DNA of 49,498 bases from Prochlorococcus marinus bv. HNLC2 (GTDB lineage Bacteria > Cyanobacteriota > Cyanobacteriia > PCC-6307 > Cyanobiaceae). The notes beneath the pieces are model-generated. The model ran no database searches and was not told the DNA's origin. It saw only the letters and a program-made list of their open reading frames with translations. Below, piece by piece: positions 20,618-30,231 of the stretch (its first letter is position 1; each line of letters starts with the position of its first letter). The stretch covers positions 1,331,488 through 1,380,985 of the forward strand of contig GL947595.1 in the NCBI GenBank assembly GCA_000218745.1, read 5' to 3'. The translations under genes were made by a program, and so were the position numbers.

Positions 20618-21354
20618 ATTCTCTTTTTATAAGCTCTTGTTGTAATTAACATTGGATGAAAAATTTCAATAAACTTATTTTGTAAAACCGTAAAAAATTC
20701 GTTAATTATTTCTTTATCATCTATATGGAAGGGATACTCATTATTTTCTCCTTTATAAAAATACCAGTTAAGCAAAGCGCTTGCATCTTGAGACATCACA
20801 CTATGAAAGATATCTATCTGCGATGATGGATCAGGTAGATGTTCCAAAACATCCAAGCATGTAATAGAGTCGAATTTTTTAATTTTAGTCTCATCAATAG
20901 ATTTAAAAAATGTTATTTTTTCTCCCACACCTAACTGATTAGCTCTGAATTCTACAAAATCTCTATTCGTTTTATTTATATCAACAAAAAATACATGCTC
21001 AACATTGTTAGACATTGCATTTGCAAGTGCATGAGTTCCAATACCACCTCCAAAATCAAGAACTAGATTCTTTGAGAATCTCTGTTGAAGTTCTAATGTC
21101 TTCGAAATATAATCTTTACTAGTTAGATGCCAAGCCGCTAAATCAGCTAAATGTTTATCCCCAACAATTTCCTCATAGAAATCTGAACAGTCTACAGAAT
21201 TATCTCCTGGATGAAGATTAGCTAATTCCATTTTTGCATTTTCAAGAAATATATCTAGTTTTGAAGGTTCTATTGGAAGGAACTCAATTAAATGTTCCTT
21301 TAAATTAAATCCATCTAAAAGAAAGTTTTTTAATATGGAATCATTATTTTTCAA
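20614..21354 (-). CDS. SAM-dependent methyltransferase (class I), unknown substrate
   Basis: A 246-residue protein with a Rossmann methyltransferase core in its C-terminal two-thirds. Motif I is [14 protein letters not shown] (about residue 97), motif [12 protein letters not shown], and motif [16 protein letters not shown]. The N-terminal 80 residues hold a helical segment with Asp and Glu clusters that is not part of the core. No family-specific motif shows the substrate. It lies between rpmA (convergent) and truB (divergent), which gives no functional hint. Confidence 0.75.
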   Translation of the reverse strand: MKNNDSILKNFLLDGFNLKEHLIEFLPIEPSKLDIFLENAKMELANLHPGDNSVDCSDFYEEIVGDKHLADLAAWHLTSKDYISKTLELQQRFSKNLVLDFGGGIGTHALANAMSNNVEHVFFVDINKTNRDFVEFRANQLGVGEKITFFKSIDETKIKKFDSITCLDVLEHLPDPSSQIDIFHSVMSQDASALLNWYFYKGENNEYPFHIDDKEIINEFFTVLQNKFIEIFHPMLITTRAYKKRI

Positions 21355-21429
21355 TTTATTATTTAAATTAAGTACTTAAAAATAATAAAATAAAGAATAA
21401 ATTTTTTTCATAAAAATCTTAAAATCTAA

Positions 21430-22346
21430 ATGAATAAAATAAATGGCTTTTTGATTATTAATAAAGACCAAGGATGTACCTCACATGACTGTGTAAACAC
21501 TATTAGAAAAGTTCTTAATATACGGAAGGTTGGTCATACTGGCACTTTAGATCCTCAAGTAACTGGAATATTACCAATAGCAATAGGTAATGCAACACGT
21601 TTTATACAATACCTACCTCAAGAAAAATGCTATTTAGGTGAAATAAAGCTTGGAATAAGCACTAGTACTGATGATATATATGGAGAAATAATTAATAGAA
21701 GGAATTGGCCACAAATTAGTACTAAGCAATTAGACAATACATTAAATCTCTATAGGGGCGATCTCAAACAAGTACCACCAAAAGTATCTAGTGTTCATGT
21801 CAATGGAGAAAGAGCATACAAAAAATTTCTCAAAAATGAAGAATTCGAATTATCTCCAAAAGATATAACCATCAGTGAGCTCATACTAAAAAAATGGGAT
21901 AAAGATAATGGTATTTTAAAATTAAAAATTAAATGTTCATCGGGCACATACATTAGATCGCTTGCTAGAGATCTTGGATTAACTTTAAATACTGTAGGTT
22001 GCTTATATGATCTTAAAAGAACAAGTGCTTGTGGATTTAATGAGGAGAACTCAAATTTAGTTAATTTAAAAGATATTCCATCCAATATTGATTCATTTAT
22101 TATGCCAACAATCTCTGCACTTCAACATCTCCCTAGTTATTGCTTAAAAAATAAGGAAGAAATTATATGGTGGGAAACTGGAAGAAAAATAATTTTAAAT
22201 AGTGAAAAATCATTATTTTTAAGAATTTAAAAGATTTATCGCCAATAAAGGTTATTGATCCCAAAAATAATTTAATGGGAATAGGAATAATAAATAACAA
22301 AGAGGCTATTTATTTGCAGCCAAAATTAGTCTTAAATGCCAGATAG
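21430..22346 (+). CDS. truB: tRNA pseudouridine(55) synthase TruB, C-terminus frameshifted
   Basis: TruB converts U55 of the tRNA T loop to pseudouridine. The N-terminus [21 protein letters not shown] and the catalytic motif [15 protein letters not shown] (catalytic Asp) are intact, as is YKFLKNEE-type YKKFLKN and [15 protein letters not shown]. The reading frame stops at 22228-22230 after LFLRI, but another frame continues directly to TAG 22344-22346 with about 45 residues that read as the normal C-terminal domain (for example [13 protein letters not shown]). One missing A in the A5 run at 22205-22209 would join them. The catalytic domain is complete either way. Confidence 0.9.
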
Positions 22347-22348
22347 AG

Positions 22349-23545
22349 TTATTTATAACGCTGAATAAATGGTTTTATATTTACTCCCTTATAAAAATAC
22401 TTCAAAATTTGATTTGCTTTATATCCTTTATCAGCCATATATCTCGCACCCCATTGACTCATTCCTACACCATGACCAGCACCCATACCAGAAATTATTA
22501 AAAAAGGATGAAATTGAATATTGCTTTGATTATTTAAATCTTTCTTATCATAAAAATCTTCCGAAATTGTTGGTCTAAACAAAGTACTTTTAAGTCCAAG
22601 TTTTGATCTAAATTCTTTACCCGTGATTACTTTGTCACCAAAGGTACCTGTGATTTTTAAGTTTTTTATTCTTCCTGTTTCAGTTATGTTTAATACTTCA
22701 ATTTGTTGAATTCCTCCAATGATTGGAAATATTTCCTTTAATTCTGATTTTGAAACTTCTTTATTCCATCTAATCTTAGGATTTTTTTGATCAAAATCTT
22801 TAACAGTTACTAAATAAGGATATGGATCACTCCAAACTGCCTCGCTATTTTCAGTCATTCCTCCTGAACTACTATGAAATAATGCATTAATTAGTTTATT
22901 TTTATAAGTGATTACTAACGATCTTGTTTCTCTAACAGCTCTTCTTGTTTTAAAAGTGCTAGATTCCAAACCATTATAAACCTGATTAGTTTGGGTTGAA
23001 TCGATATCATATAATCCATTATTCGTTTTTTTTAATGCATATGTTCTAGATGCAATAGCTTGAGCTTTTAAAGCTTCTATATGCCATTTATGAGGCATTT
23101 CAGAACCAACTACACTATTCAAGTATTTTTCTACTCCTAAAACATTTATTACCAATATTTTATTATTGCGAAAAACAATGTTGATTTTCCCTGAGTATCT
23201 TTTTGAATTAATCCATATACCGCGTCTGTCTGATGATCTTATAATTAAACTTTTATTATTACTAATTTCATAGTATTTATCTTTATTACTATCCAATGAA
23301 AGAATAATCTTATTATTAAGTCTTTTTAATGTTAGACCTTTTATTTTTGTTTTTGGAAGAATTGGTTCACTTATATTTAATGGTATGGAACTATCTGCCC
23401 TAACTCTTAATTTTTCATCTTTAGCTATAAGAACTTTGATGATTGGTTCGGAGAAAGGTAATAAACTCTTACTACTAAAAAAAGGATAAATTAAAAAAAA
23501 TATGATAAATATTTTTAATGCTTTTTTTTTGATTTTATATTCCAC
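22349..23545 (-). CDS. SpoIID/LytB-domain exported protein
   Basis: A 398-residue protein with a Lys-rich N-terminus and one hydrophobic segment (residues 9-30), so exported or membrane-anchored. The C-terminal half is a SpoIID domain: SEMPHKWHIEALKAQAIASRTYAL, then SSSGGMTENSEAVW, and GAGHGVGMSQWGARYMADKG. SpoIID proteins in Firmicutes are lytic transglycosylases acting on denuded peptidoglycan; cyanobacterial homologues are thought to act in cell wall metabolism, but this is inferred. The N-terminal 110 residues are a beta-rich region of unknown role. It lies just past the true truB end, convergent. Confidence 0.85.
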   Translation of the reverse strand: MEYKIKKKALKIFIIFFLIYPFFSSKSLLPFSEPIIKVLIAKDEKLRVRADSSIPLNISEPILPKTKIKGLTLKRLNNKIILSLDSNKDKYYEISNNKSLIIRSSDRRGIWINSKRYSGKINIVFRNNKILVINVLGVEKYLNSVVGSEMPHKWHIEALKAQAIASRTYALKKTNNGLYDIDSTQTNQVYNGLESSTFKTRRAVRETRSLVITYKNKLINALFHSSSGGMTENSEAVWSDPYPYLVTVKDFDQKNPKIRWNKEVSKSELKEIFPIIGGIQQIEVLNITETGRIKNLKITGTFGDKVITGKEFRSKLGLKSTLFRPTISEDFYDKKDLNNQSNIQFHPFLIISGMGAGHGVGMSQWGARYMADKGYKANQILKYFYKGVNIKPFIQRYK

Positions 23546-23634
23546 TTTGTTTTAGAAACAAATTTTCGATTTGCCTTAGTTTGTTTATAAGTTTAGATTT
23601 AATTTAGACATAAAATCAAAAAATATTTTAGAAA

Positions 23635-24573
23635 GTGAATATAACATTTTTAGGAACAAGCTCAGGGATACCCACTCTCACAAGAAATGTATCTTCTTTA
23701 GCCCTTAAATTATCTCAAAAAGCAGAGGTGTGGTTATTTGATTGTGGAGAGGGGACACAACACCAATTAATGAAAAGTAATATTAAATCATCTCAAATTA
23801 AAAAAATTTTTATTACCCATATGCATGGAGATCACATCTATGGATTACCTGGTTTACTAGCAACATTGGGGTTATCTGGGAATAGCAAAGGTATTGAAAT
23901 ATATGGCCCATCAAATTTAAAAAATTTTACTTTATCTGCATTAAAAAATAGCTACTGTAAATTATCTTTTCCTTTATACTTCTTTGAAGTTGAAGATCAT
24001 GCTTTAAAAAATAAAGTGCTTTTTGAGGATAATTTTATAGAGGTAACTTGTGCATCTTTAAAACATAGATTACCCGCATATGGATATAGAGTTTCAGAAA
24101 AAGATAAGCCAGGTAGATTTAATATTGAAAAAGCGAAAGAATTCAACATCCCTCCAGGTCCCATTTACTCTAAATTACAATCTGGACAAGTAGTACAACT
24201 AGAAGATGGAAGAATATTTAATGGAAAAGATTTTTGCGGCAAACCCAGGAAAGGAGAAAGTTTTGTTTATTGTACCGATACAATATTTAGTGATTCAGCA
24301 GTTAACTTATCAAAAGATGTTGATTTACTTGTTCATGAGTCCACTTTTTCAGCTAAAGATGAAGAAATGGCATATGAGAAGTTACATTCGACAACAATAA
24401 TGGCTGCGAAAACGGCTTTATTGTCAAATGCAAAAAAATTAGTTTTAACACACTTAAGTCCCAGATACACACCAAAAAGTTCAATAACACCAATAGATTT
24501 GCTAAAAGAAGCACAGAAAATATTTCCAAATACATTTCTTGCAAAAGATTTTTTAACAACAAATATTAAATGA
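23635..24573 (+). CDS. rnz: ribonuclease Z
   Basis: A 312-residue metallo-beta-lactamase-fold endonuclease that matures tRNA 3' ends. The start [13 protein letters not shown] is the family N-terminus, [17 protein letters not shown] carries the metal-binding HxHxDH motif, and further ligands are seen at [20 protein letters not shown] and LTHLSPRY. Start is GTG 23635. Length is normal for the short bacterial form. A 6-bp GAACTG/CAGTTC hairpin with a 3-base loop follows just after the stop (24572-24586) but lacks an adjacent T run. Confidence 0.95.
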   Translation: MNITFLGTSSGIPTLTRNVSSLALKLSQKAEVWLFDCGEGTQHQLMKSNIKSSQIKKIFITHMHGDHIYGLPGLLATLGLSGNSKGIEIYGPSNLKNFTLSALKNSYCKLSFPLYFFEVEDHALKNKVLFEDNFIEVTCASLKHRLPAYGYRVSEKDKPGRFNIEKAKEFNIPPGPIYSKLQSGQVVQLEDGRIFNGKDFCGKPRKGESFVYCTDTIFSDSAVNLSKDVDLLVHESTFSAKDEEMAYEKLHSTTIMAAKTALLSNAKKLVLTHLSPRYTPKSSITPIDLLKEAQKIFPNTFLAKDFLTTNIK

Positions 24574-24662
24574 ACTGCAACAGTTCGTTAGAAGAATTTT
24601 TTTATATGGCCAACCCATGAAATAATAGTCATATAAATTTCTAAAATTTCATTTAGATCGAA

Positions 24663-25211
24663 ATGGTTTCTAATTTTTCTTTCCTTAAAAAGTCTTTTAC
24701 TAGACTTCTTATCTTTCTTCCATTGATATTTGGTTTACTTATAAATCCAATATCTACAAATGCCCTTTATCCTAGTGACCCTTCATCAGTAGATGTATTA
24801 AAAGAGGATTATCGAGGAAAAGATCTACAAAATACTGAATACGTTAAATATGATTTATCTAGCCAAGATCTAGGTGGAACAAATTTGCAAGGAGCATACA
24901 TGAGTGTAACAACTGCAAAGAACTCAAGCTTTAAGGGGGCAAATATGAAGGATTTAATTGCCTATGCCACCCGATTTGATAATGCTGATCTTTCTGATGC
25001 TGATTTAACAAATGGCGAACTCATGAAAAGTGTTTTTGACGGAGCTGTAATTGAAGGAACTGACTTTACAAACGCTAACTTAGACTTGTCTCAAAGAAAA
25101 GCACTTTGCTCAAGAGCTTCAGGCACTAACTCAAAAACTGGCGTTGATACGTTTGAAAGTCTTGAGTGCTCAGGATTAAAAGGTTACACCCCTCCAAAGC
25201 CTAAAGCTTAA
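24663..25211 (+). CDS. exported pentapeptide-repeat protein (thylakoid lumen type)
   Basis: A 182-residue protein with an N-terminal signal peptide (basic start, hydrophobic core around residues 12-32, then TNALYP as a likely cleavage region). The centre holds pentapeptide repeats of the A(D/N)LxX type, for example LGGTNLQGAYM, FKGANMKDL and NADLSDADLTNGEL, which form a right-handed quadrilateral beta-helix. Two Cys near the C-terminus (CSRASGTN and ECSG) could form a disulfide. This layout matches lumenal pentapeptide proteins of cyanobacteria and chloroplasts, whose role is not settled. It is followed by a good terminator. Confidence 0.82.
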   Translation: MVSNFSFLKKSFTRLLIFLPLIFGLLINPISTNALYPSDPSSVDVLKEDYRGKDLQNTEYVKYDLSSQDLGGTNLQGAYMSVTTAKNSSFKGANMKDLIAYATRFDNADLSDADLTNGELMKSVFDGAVIEGTDFTNANLDLSQRKALCSRASGTNSKTGVDTFESLECSGLKGYTPPKPKA

Positions 25212-25216
25212 TTTAA

Positions 25217-25576
25217 CTACTTAGGAAAGACATTACCAGGTTCTCTAGAACCTGGTTTTTTGCTGTACCACCATTCCTGCAGTTCAGATGAAAATTTTTC
25301 TGCGAATAAAGTAATTACTGTTTGAACTGGTTTTGATCCTGGTTCTAGAAGTTCTACTGAATATGAAGGACATTTTTTAGAAGCTATATCTGCAACAAAT
25401 CTCGAACCTATACGGATCCAATAAGGTTCTTTACTTCGCCATGCGATCCTACAACATGGCCAAGGTAATTCTTCCCTATCATACAATCTGCAACATGGTC
25501 CTATTATTTTATAACTATACTGACCTCCCAAACTAGACCTAATCGCACCATATTCAAAGAATTCGAAACTATCCAT
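25217..25576 (-). CDS. conserved hypothetical protein
   Basis: A 119-residue soluble protein with no family I can name. It has five Cys, including the two pairs CCRLYDREELPWPCC (about residues 28-42), which could bind metal or form disulfides, and many aromatic residues (WYSKKP near the end). The start ATG gives MDSFEFFEYGAIRSS. Its 3' end overlaps the terminator of the convergent pentapeptide gene, so its last residues are encoded by a palindrome. Confidence 0.65.
   Translation of the reverse strand: MDSFEFFEYGAIRSSLGGQYSYKIIGPCCRLYDREELPWPCCRIAWRSKEPYWIRIGSRFVADIASKKCPSYSVELLEPGSKPVQTVITLFAEKFSSELQEWWYSKKPGSREPGNVFPK
25235..25262 (+). terminator. Rho-independent terminator after the pentapeptide gene
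   Basis: ACCAGGTTC (25235-25243), loop TCTA, GAACCTGGT (25248-25256), then six T. This is a perfect 9-bp stem with a T run, 24 bases after the pentapeptide stop. It lies inside the last codons of the convergent gene on the minus strand, where the palindrome encodes part of its PGSREPG end. Confidence 0.85.
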
Positions 25577-25661
25577 TCCTTTTTAGTTTTATATATGATT
25601 AGACAATGACAGAAAAAAACTAAATTACAAGCAAATATAATAAATTTTTTATAAATTTAAA

Positions 25662-25964
25662 TTAATAAAGGTCTTCTTCTGCATTTGTATTAATCACCAA
25701 ATCAGAAGATGGATATGCTACGCAAGTAAGAATAAAACCAGACTCAAGTTGATCATTATCAAGGAAACTTTGATCTGGTTGATTAACTTTACCGGAAGAA
25801 ATCCTTCCTGCACATGTTGAGCATGCTCCAGCTCTACACGAATAGGGGAGATCTATACCTTGCTCTTCTGCTGCATCAAGAATATATTGATCTTCAGAGA
25901 CTTCAATAGTTGTATCAATACATTCACTTTGATTGATAAATGTAACTTTAAATGAGGGAACCAT
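25662..25964 (-). CDS. plant-type [2Fe-2S] ferredoxin
   Basis: A 100-residue ferredoxin of the photosynthetic type, which carries electrons from photosystem I to FNR and other acceptors. The cluster ligands are CRAGACSTC (three Cys) and a fourth Cys in ILTCVAYP, about 30 residues later. [20 protein letters not shown] is the usual N-terminal beta region, and the C-terminus is acidic, fitting partner binding. Start ATG gives MVPSFKVTF; a later start is not available. It stands alone between the hypothetical gene and prmA. Other petF paralogues probably exist elsewhere, so no symbol is given. Confidence 0.93.
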   Translation of the reverse strand: MVPSFKVTFINQSECIDTTIEVSEDQYILDAAEEQGIDLPYSCRAGACSTCAGRISSGKVNQPDQSFLDNDQLESGFILTCVAYPSSDLVINTNAEEDLY

Positions 25965-26086
25965 GTTAAATCAAAGATAAATTAATTTAAATTTAAGATT
26001 TTAAAAAGGATCATTATATTTACTCATTAAAATAGTAGGTAATTAAATTGATGCGAATAAAAAAAGTATGTTAATTCAAGTTGATT

Positions 26087-26986
26087 TTATTGTGCATGCT
26101 TGAATACAAATCCATCTTTTTTAGATACTACTTGATCTATCTTGAAATTATATAAATTTAATAATTTGATAATATCTTCCTTTTGCGATGATATTATTCC
26201 ACTTAAAATTATTTTTCCATTTTGATTAATTACTTGAGGTATATCTGGGATTATATCCTTGATAACTCCTGCTATTACATTGCAGAAAATATAATCAAAA
26301 CTATTTAAAGAGAAGTTATTTATAGTTTCACAAAATGTGCCAAGATATATTTGAAAACCATTTTGATTAGCAAAATTAATGTTAATATTCTCCTTCGTAG
26401 ATTTAATTGATAAATAATCTTTATCAATTGACGATATTTTGTCTGCTCCAAGTTTCCTTGCAGCAATAGACAATATGCCACTACCACAACCTATATCTAA
26501 TACTGTTTTAGAAAACATTGATTCCTCTTCCATGATTTCTAAACAAAGCGCTGTGGAAGGATGATCCCCTGAACCAAAAGCAAGTCCAGGATCTATCTTA
26601 ATTATATTTTTATCTTTTGATTCCTCAGGCAATTTAATCCAACTAGGCAAAATATAAAAGTTTTTTCCTACAGGATGGGGATTCCAATATTTTTTCCAAT
26701 TATTTAACCAATCATTATCATTAACTGATTCATAACGAAAACAACTAAAATCATGATTATTTGATCTAAAAAGTCTTAAAAAGGTTTCTTCAAGATTTTT
26801 AATTCTAACTTTATCCCAATTTGATTTCGGCAACCAAATAAATAACTCTCCTAAATTATTATTTTTATTTAAATAATTGAATGAGTAACTTGTAATACCA
26901 AGCTCTGATAAATTCCAGATTAAGATTTCTTCAAAATTGGTATGAACATCGCAACTTATTAGCCACCAACCTTTTTTATTCATCAA
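26087..26986 (-). CDS. prmA: ribosomal protein L11 methyltransferase
   Basis: A 299-residue SAM-dependent methyltransferase that trimethylates L11. The hallmark block DPGLAFGSGDHPSTALCLE is present, followed by motif I VLDIGCGSGILSIAA and IFCNVIAGVI in the later part of the fold. The N-terminal 90 residues are the divergent substrate-recognition domain. It begins MMNKKGWW, so either Met could start. It follows serA by 15 bases on the same strand. Confidence 0.92.
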   Translation of the reverse strand: MMNKKGWWLISCDVHTNFEEILIWNLSELGITSYSFNYLNKNNNLGELFIWLPKSNWDKVRIKNLEETFLRLFRSNNHDFSCFRYESVNDNDWLNNWKKYWNPHPVGKNFYILPSWIKLPEESKDKNIIKIDPGLAFGSGDHPSTALCLEIMEEESMFSKTVLDIGCGSGILSIAARKLGADKISSIDKDYLSIKSTKENININFANQNGFQIYLGTFCETINNFSLNSFDYIFCNVIAGVIKDIIPDIPQVINQNGKIILSGIISSQKEDIIKLLNLYNFKIDQVVSKKDGFVFKHAQ

Positions 26987-27001
26987 ATAAAAATTGAGAA
27001 A

Positions 27002-28588
27002 TTATAAAGTAACAGGATTTGCACTATTTATCCCCTCAACCTCAAGAATAGATTGAAGCAGATTAGAAGGGACTGGATCATCTATGCTTAAAACCATTAC
27101 TGCCTCTCCTCTTACAATTTTCCTACCAACCTGCATAGATGCAATATTAACATTAAAATTTCCTAATAATGATCCTAGTTTTCCAATTATTCCAGGCATA
27201 TCTCTGTGTCTAGTAAGCAACATATATCTACTTGGTGATACATTAACAGGGTACTGATCGATACTTATTATTCTTAGCTCTCCATCAGCAAAAATGCTCC
27301 CAGCCACACTATTTTCACCTTTGTCACCATAAGTTGTTAATTGCAAAAGTCCACTCGCAAATTCAGGTCTTGATTCATCTTTATTTTCAATAACACTTAT
27401 ACCCCTTGATTCAGCCTCTAAAGAGGCATTTACATAATTAATCCTATCCCCAAGTGCCTTAGATAATAAACCTTTAAGACTTGCAATAATTAATGGTTTT
27501 GAAGGATGTTGAACAAACTCACCTTGTAATTTAAGCTCTAACTTATCAATCTGGCCTCCAGAAAGTTGACTTATCAAAAGACCTAAAGTTTCTGCTAACT
27601 GCAAATGAGGTTTTAGGCTATCCATGATATCAGGACTTAATCCTGGAATATTTACAGCAGTCCTAGCTGATAAACCTAATAAAACATCTCTAATTTGCTC
27701 GGCAACATCTACTGCTACATTTTCTTGAGCTTCAACTGTAGATGCCCCCAAGTGAGGAGTAAGTATAAGATTTTTTTTAACTTTCAATAATGGTGAATTT
27801 GAGTTTAGTGGCTCTTCAGCAAAAACATCTATAGCCGCTCCACCAATTACAGAATTATTTAAAGCTTCTGCCAAAGCATCCTCATCAATTATTCCTCCCC
27901 TAGCGCAATTAATTAATTTTGCACTTTTTTTCATTGATTTTAAAATTTCAATATTGACAAGATTTTCTGTTTCCTCTGTTCTTGGTAAATGTAATGTCAC
28001 ATAATCAGATTCTTTAAATAGATGATCTAATTCAGATAACTTCACATTTAATTGCTGGGCTCTTTCTTGCGATACAAATGGATCATAACCAATAACCTCC
28101 ATACCCATTGCATTTGCAACTTTAGCGACATGTGTTCCGATTTTACCTAATCCAACAACACCCAATTTCTTTTTAAATAATTCATTTCCAACAAACTTTT
28201 TCCTTTCCCACTTACCATCGAAAGTACTTACATTAGCAAGGGGAATATTTCTTGATAATGCTAACATCATTGCGATAGTATGCTCTGCTGCAGCTATCGT
28301 ATTACCTCCAGGAGAATTAACGACTAAAACTCCTTTTTGGGTAGCAGCAGTCACATCTACATTATCTACGCCTACACCAGCTCTACCAATTATTCTGAGT
28401 CTTTTAGAAGCATTAATGATATCACCGGTTACTTGGGTACCAGAACGAATCATTAATGCATCATATTCTGGAATTATGTTTGCTAAATCAGATTCAGAGA
28501 TCCCTATTTTTTGATCAACTTGCGCTACTTGAGATAGGATATCAATTCCAGATTGATCAATTGGATCGGTAATTAGAACTTTGGGCAT
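27002..28588 (-). CDS. serA: D-3-phosphoglycerate dehydrogenase
   Basis: A 528-residue enzyme of the long (type 1) class that oxidises 3-phosphoglycerate in serine synthesis. The NAD-binding loop is GVVGLGKIGTHVAK, the catalytic Arg lies in NCARGGIIDE and the His in LTPHLGASTVEAQ. After the catalytic domain comes an allosteric substrate-binding-type domain (about residues 310-450) and a C-terminal ACT domain (HRDMPGIIGKLGSLLG), the serine sensor in related enzymes. Frame and length are normal. It is upstream of prmA and divergent from the next gene. Confidence 0.96.
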   Translation of the reverse strand: MPKVLITDPIDQSGIDILSQVAQVDQKIGISESDLANIIPEYDALMIRSGTQVTGDIINASKRLRIIGRAGVGVDNVDVTAATQKGVLVVNSPGGNTIAAAEHTIAMMLALSRNIPLANVSTFDGKWERKKFVGNELFKKKLGVVGLGKIGTHVAKVANAMGMEVIGYDPFVSQERAQQLNVKLSELDHLFKESDYVTLHLPRTEETENLVNIEILKSMKKSAKLINCARGGIIDEDALAEALNNSVIGGAAIDVFAEEPLNSNSPLLKVKKNLILTPHLGASTVEAQENVAVDVAEQIRDVLLGLSARTAVNIPGLSPDIMDSLKPHLQLAETLGLLISQLSGGQIDKLELKLQGEFVQHPSKPLIIASLKGLLSKALGDRINYVNASLEAESRGISVIENKDESRPEFASGLLQLTTYGDKGENSVAGSIFADGELRIISIDQYPVNVSPSRYMLLTRHRDMPGIIGKLGSLLGNFNVNIASMQVGRKIVRGEAVMVLSIDDPVPSNLLQSILEVEGINSANPVTL

Positions 28589-28672
28589 TTAAGAATTGTT
28601 CTTTAATTATCTACTTTACTTATCTATAGTAAATAGAGCTTGTTTTATTAAATTGAATCAAGAAATCAACAT

Positions 28673-29248
28673 TTGAGAGGTGCAAAATTGACAAAGTGTA
28701 TTTTGGTATTTGATGACTTTGAGAAATGTCTTAATCTCATAAACACATTTCAAGAAAAATCAATTTTCCTTTCAGAATCAACAATTATAATTCCTGAAGA
28801 TAAGCGATTATCAACAGATCAGCAAACAACTATTAATAAGTTTAATTTTATTAAAATAGAAGCCTTGGAGAATATAAGAGTTCTAAACCCAAAACTTGAT
28901 AGGCAATTAAGGCAACAAAATATGAAAAAATGGTTAATGCCTTTTGGATTCATAGCAGGCTTAACATTCTCCAATATGACTAATTTGTCAACTTTTTCTT
29001 TCCTTGGATTAGACAGTTTCGGAGAATCATTGGTTGGAGGGGCCTTAGGAACAGCATCAGGATATTTGGGGAGTATTGTCTCCTCTGCAAGTATTAATTT
29101 AAATCGTAAGAAAGAGATTCGACCTATACTTAATTTTAATAAAAATGGAAAATGGTTAATGTTACTTGAAAGTCAAATTGGGTACGAACTACCCTGGAAC
29201 CTGATAAAAGAATCTAAATCAATAGACATTATATTTTTAGAAAACTAA
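28673..29248 (+). CDS. conserved cyanobacterial hypothetical membrane-associated protein
   Basis: A 191-residue protein I cannot assign. A soluble N-terminal part (to about residue 80) is followed by a hydrophobic, Gly-rich central region (about 84-140; for example GALGTASGYLGSIVSSAS) that could form two membrane passes or a glycine-zipper-like hairpin, then a polar end. Start at TTG 28673 is uncertain; TTG 28688 gives MTKCILVFDD, a more natural start. It is 3 bases before the S4-domain gene, suggesting one transcript. Confidence 0.6.
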   Translation: MRGAKLTKCILVFDDFEKCLNLINTFQEKSIFLSESTIIIPEDKRLSTDQQTTINKFNFIKIEALENIRVLNPKLDRQLRQQNMKKWLMPFGFIAGLTFSNMTNLSTFSFLGLDSFGESLVGGALGTASGYLGSIVSSASINLNRKKEIRPILNFNKNGKWLMLLESQIGYELPWNLIKESKSIDIIFLEN

Positions 29249-29251
29249 AAG

Positions 29252-30037
29252 ATGAATTTTAATGATCTGCTAATAAATTGTTCATATAAGAATGAGATGG
29301 AAGATTTATTAAAAATCACAAATCTAGCATATAAAAATTGGCAAGTATATTGGAGTAATTTTTTACCTTACTTTATTTATGAAGAACTTATTGAGGAGTT
29401 GAGTAAATTAAATGATTTATCATTTTTTGTTTATGGAGGTTATGAGAACTTCTCAAGGGCAAAAATAGCTTGCTATAGAAATACAATATTGAATGAAGTG
29501 GATGATCTAATTAGTGCATTTCCAGGGAAGGGTATAGAAATAACTGGAAATTTTATGTTCGATAATGCCACTCAAAATGATTTTAGAAATTTCTTAACAA
29601 GATATGGAATAAAAGAAAATAGTATTGGAGATATTTGGACTATAGGAGAAAGAGGGGCTCAAGGTATTATTTCTGAATTCAAAAATGAAAATATTCAAGA
29701 AAAATTATTTCTCAGAGATGTAGAAGTTAATTTAAGAATAATTGATTTAAAAGATCTAAAAACTCCTATTCAAAGGATTGAAAGAACAATAAACACAGTT
29801 GAGTCATCTACTAGATTAGATGCCATTGCGTCTGCAGGATTTAGATTATCTCGAAATAAGATTGTAGATCGGATTAAAAATGGCTTACTTAGTATTAATG
29901 GTAAAAAAGTTACTAAACCAATAATTAATGTAAAACAAGGTGACAAAATAAATCTTGAAAATAAAGGCTTTATAGAGATTTTGGATATTTCAGAAACTAA
30001 AAGAGGGAAATTTAAAATTAAATTAATTAAGAAATGA
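29252..30037 (+). CDS. S4-domain RNA-binding protein (PSII S4 domain / YlmH type)
   Basis: A 261-residue protein with a C-terminal S4 RNA-binding domain (about residues 185-245: SSTRLDAIASAGFRLSRNK, then LSINGKKV and VKQGDKINL). The N-terminal domain resembles YlmH, and the cyanobacterial form is annotated as a photosystem II S4-domain protein, though the link to PSII is by name more than by experiment. The start MNFNDLLINCSYKN is 3 bases after the preceding stop. Likely role is binding structured RNA, possibly at the ribosome. Confidence 0.82.
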   Translation: MNFNDLLINCSYKNEMEDLLKITNLAYKNWQVYWSNFLPYFIYEELIEELSKLNDLSFFVYGGYENFSRAKIACYRNTILNEVDDLISAFPGKGIEITGNFMFDNATQNDFRNFLTRYGIKENSIGDIWTIGERGAQGIISEFKNENIQEKLFLRDVEVNLRIIDLKDLKTPIQRIERTINTVESSTRLDAIASAGFRLSRNKIVDRIKNGLLSINGKKVTKPIINVKQGDKINLENKGFIEILDISETKRGKFKIKLIKK

Positions 30038-30090
30038 ATTCTTTCGCAATTGATTACTTATAATAGGTATCTGTTGAAGAAAAAACTTTA

Positions 30091-30163
30091 GGGCGATTAG
30101 CTCAGTGGTTAGAGCACTACCTTGACATGGTAGGGGTCACTGGTTCGAATCCAGTATTGCCCA
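30091..30163 (+). tRNA. tRNA-Val (GAC)
   Basis: A complete 73-base cloverleaf without encoded CCA. The acceptor stem is GGGCGAT/ATTGCCC with one G-T pair and discriminator A. The D arm is GCTC..GAGC, the anticodon stem is CTACC/GGTAG with loop TTGACAT giving anticodon GAC at 30124-30126, and the T arm is ACTGG TTCGAAT CCAGT. It sits between the S4-domain gene and the membrane methyltransferase-like gene. Confidence 0.96.
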
Positions 30164-30231
30164 TTAATACAAAAACCTTTCCTCCACAAAAAGATTTTTA
30201 TTTTTTTAGATTATTTAAAAGTATTATCCTG

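Noticed and set aside
24572-24586. GAACTG/CAGTTC hairpin as terminator of rnz
   Set aside because: The nearest T run is about 10 bases away, so it is not a standard terminator.
30127-30231. Upstream extension of the membrane methyltransferase-like frame into the tRNA
   Set aside because: It reads through the tRNA-Val anticodon and T arms; ATG 30232 is a natural start.
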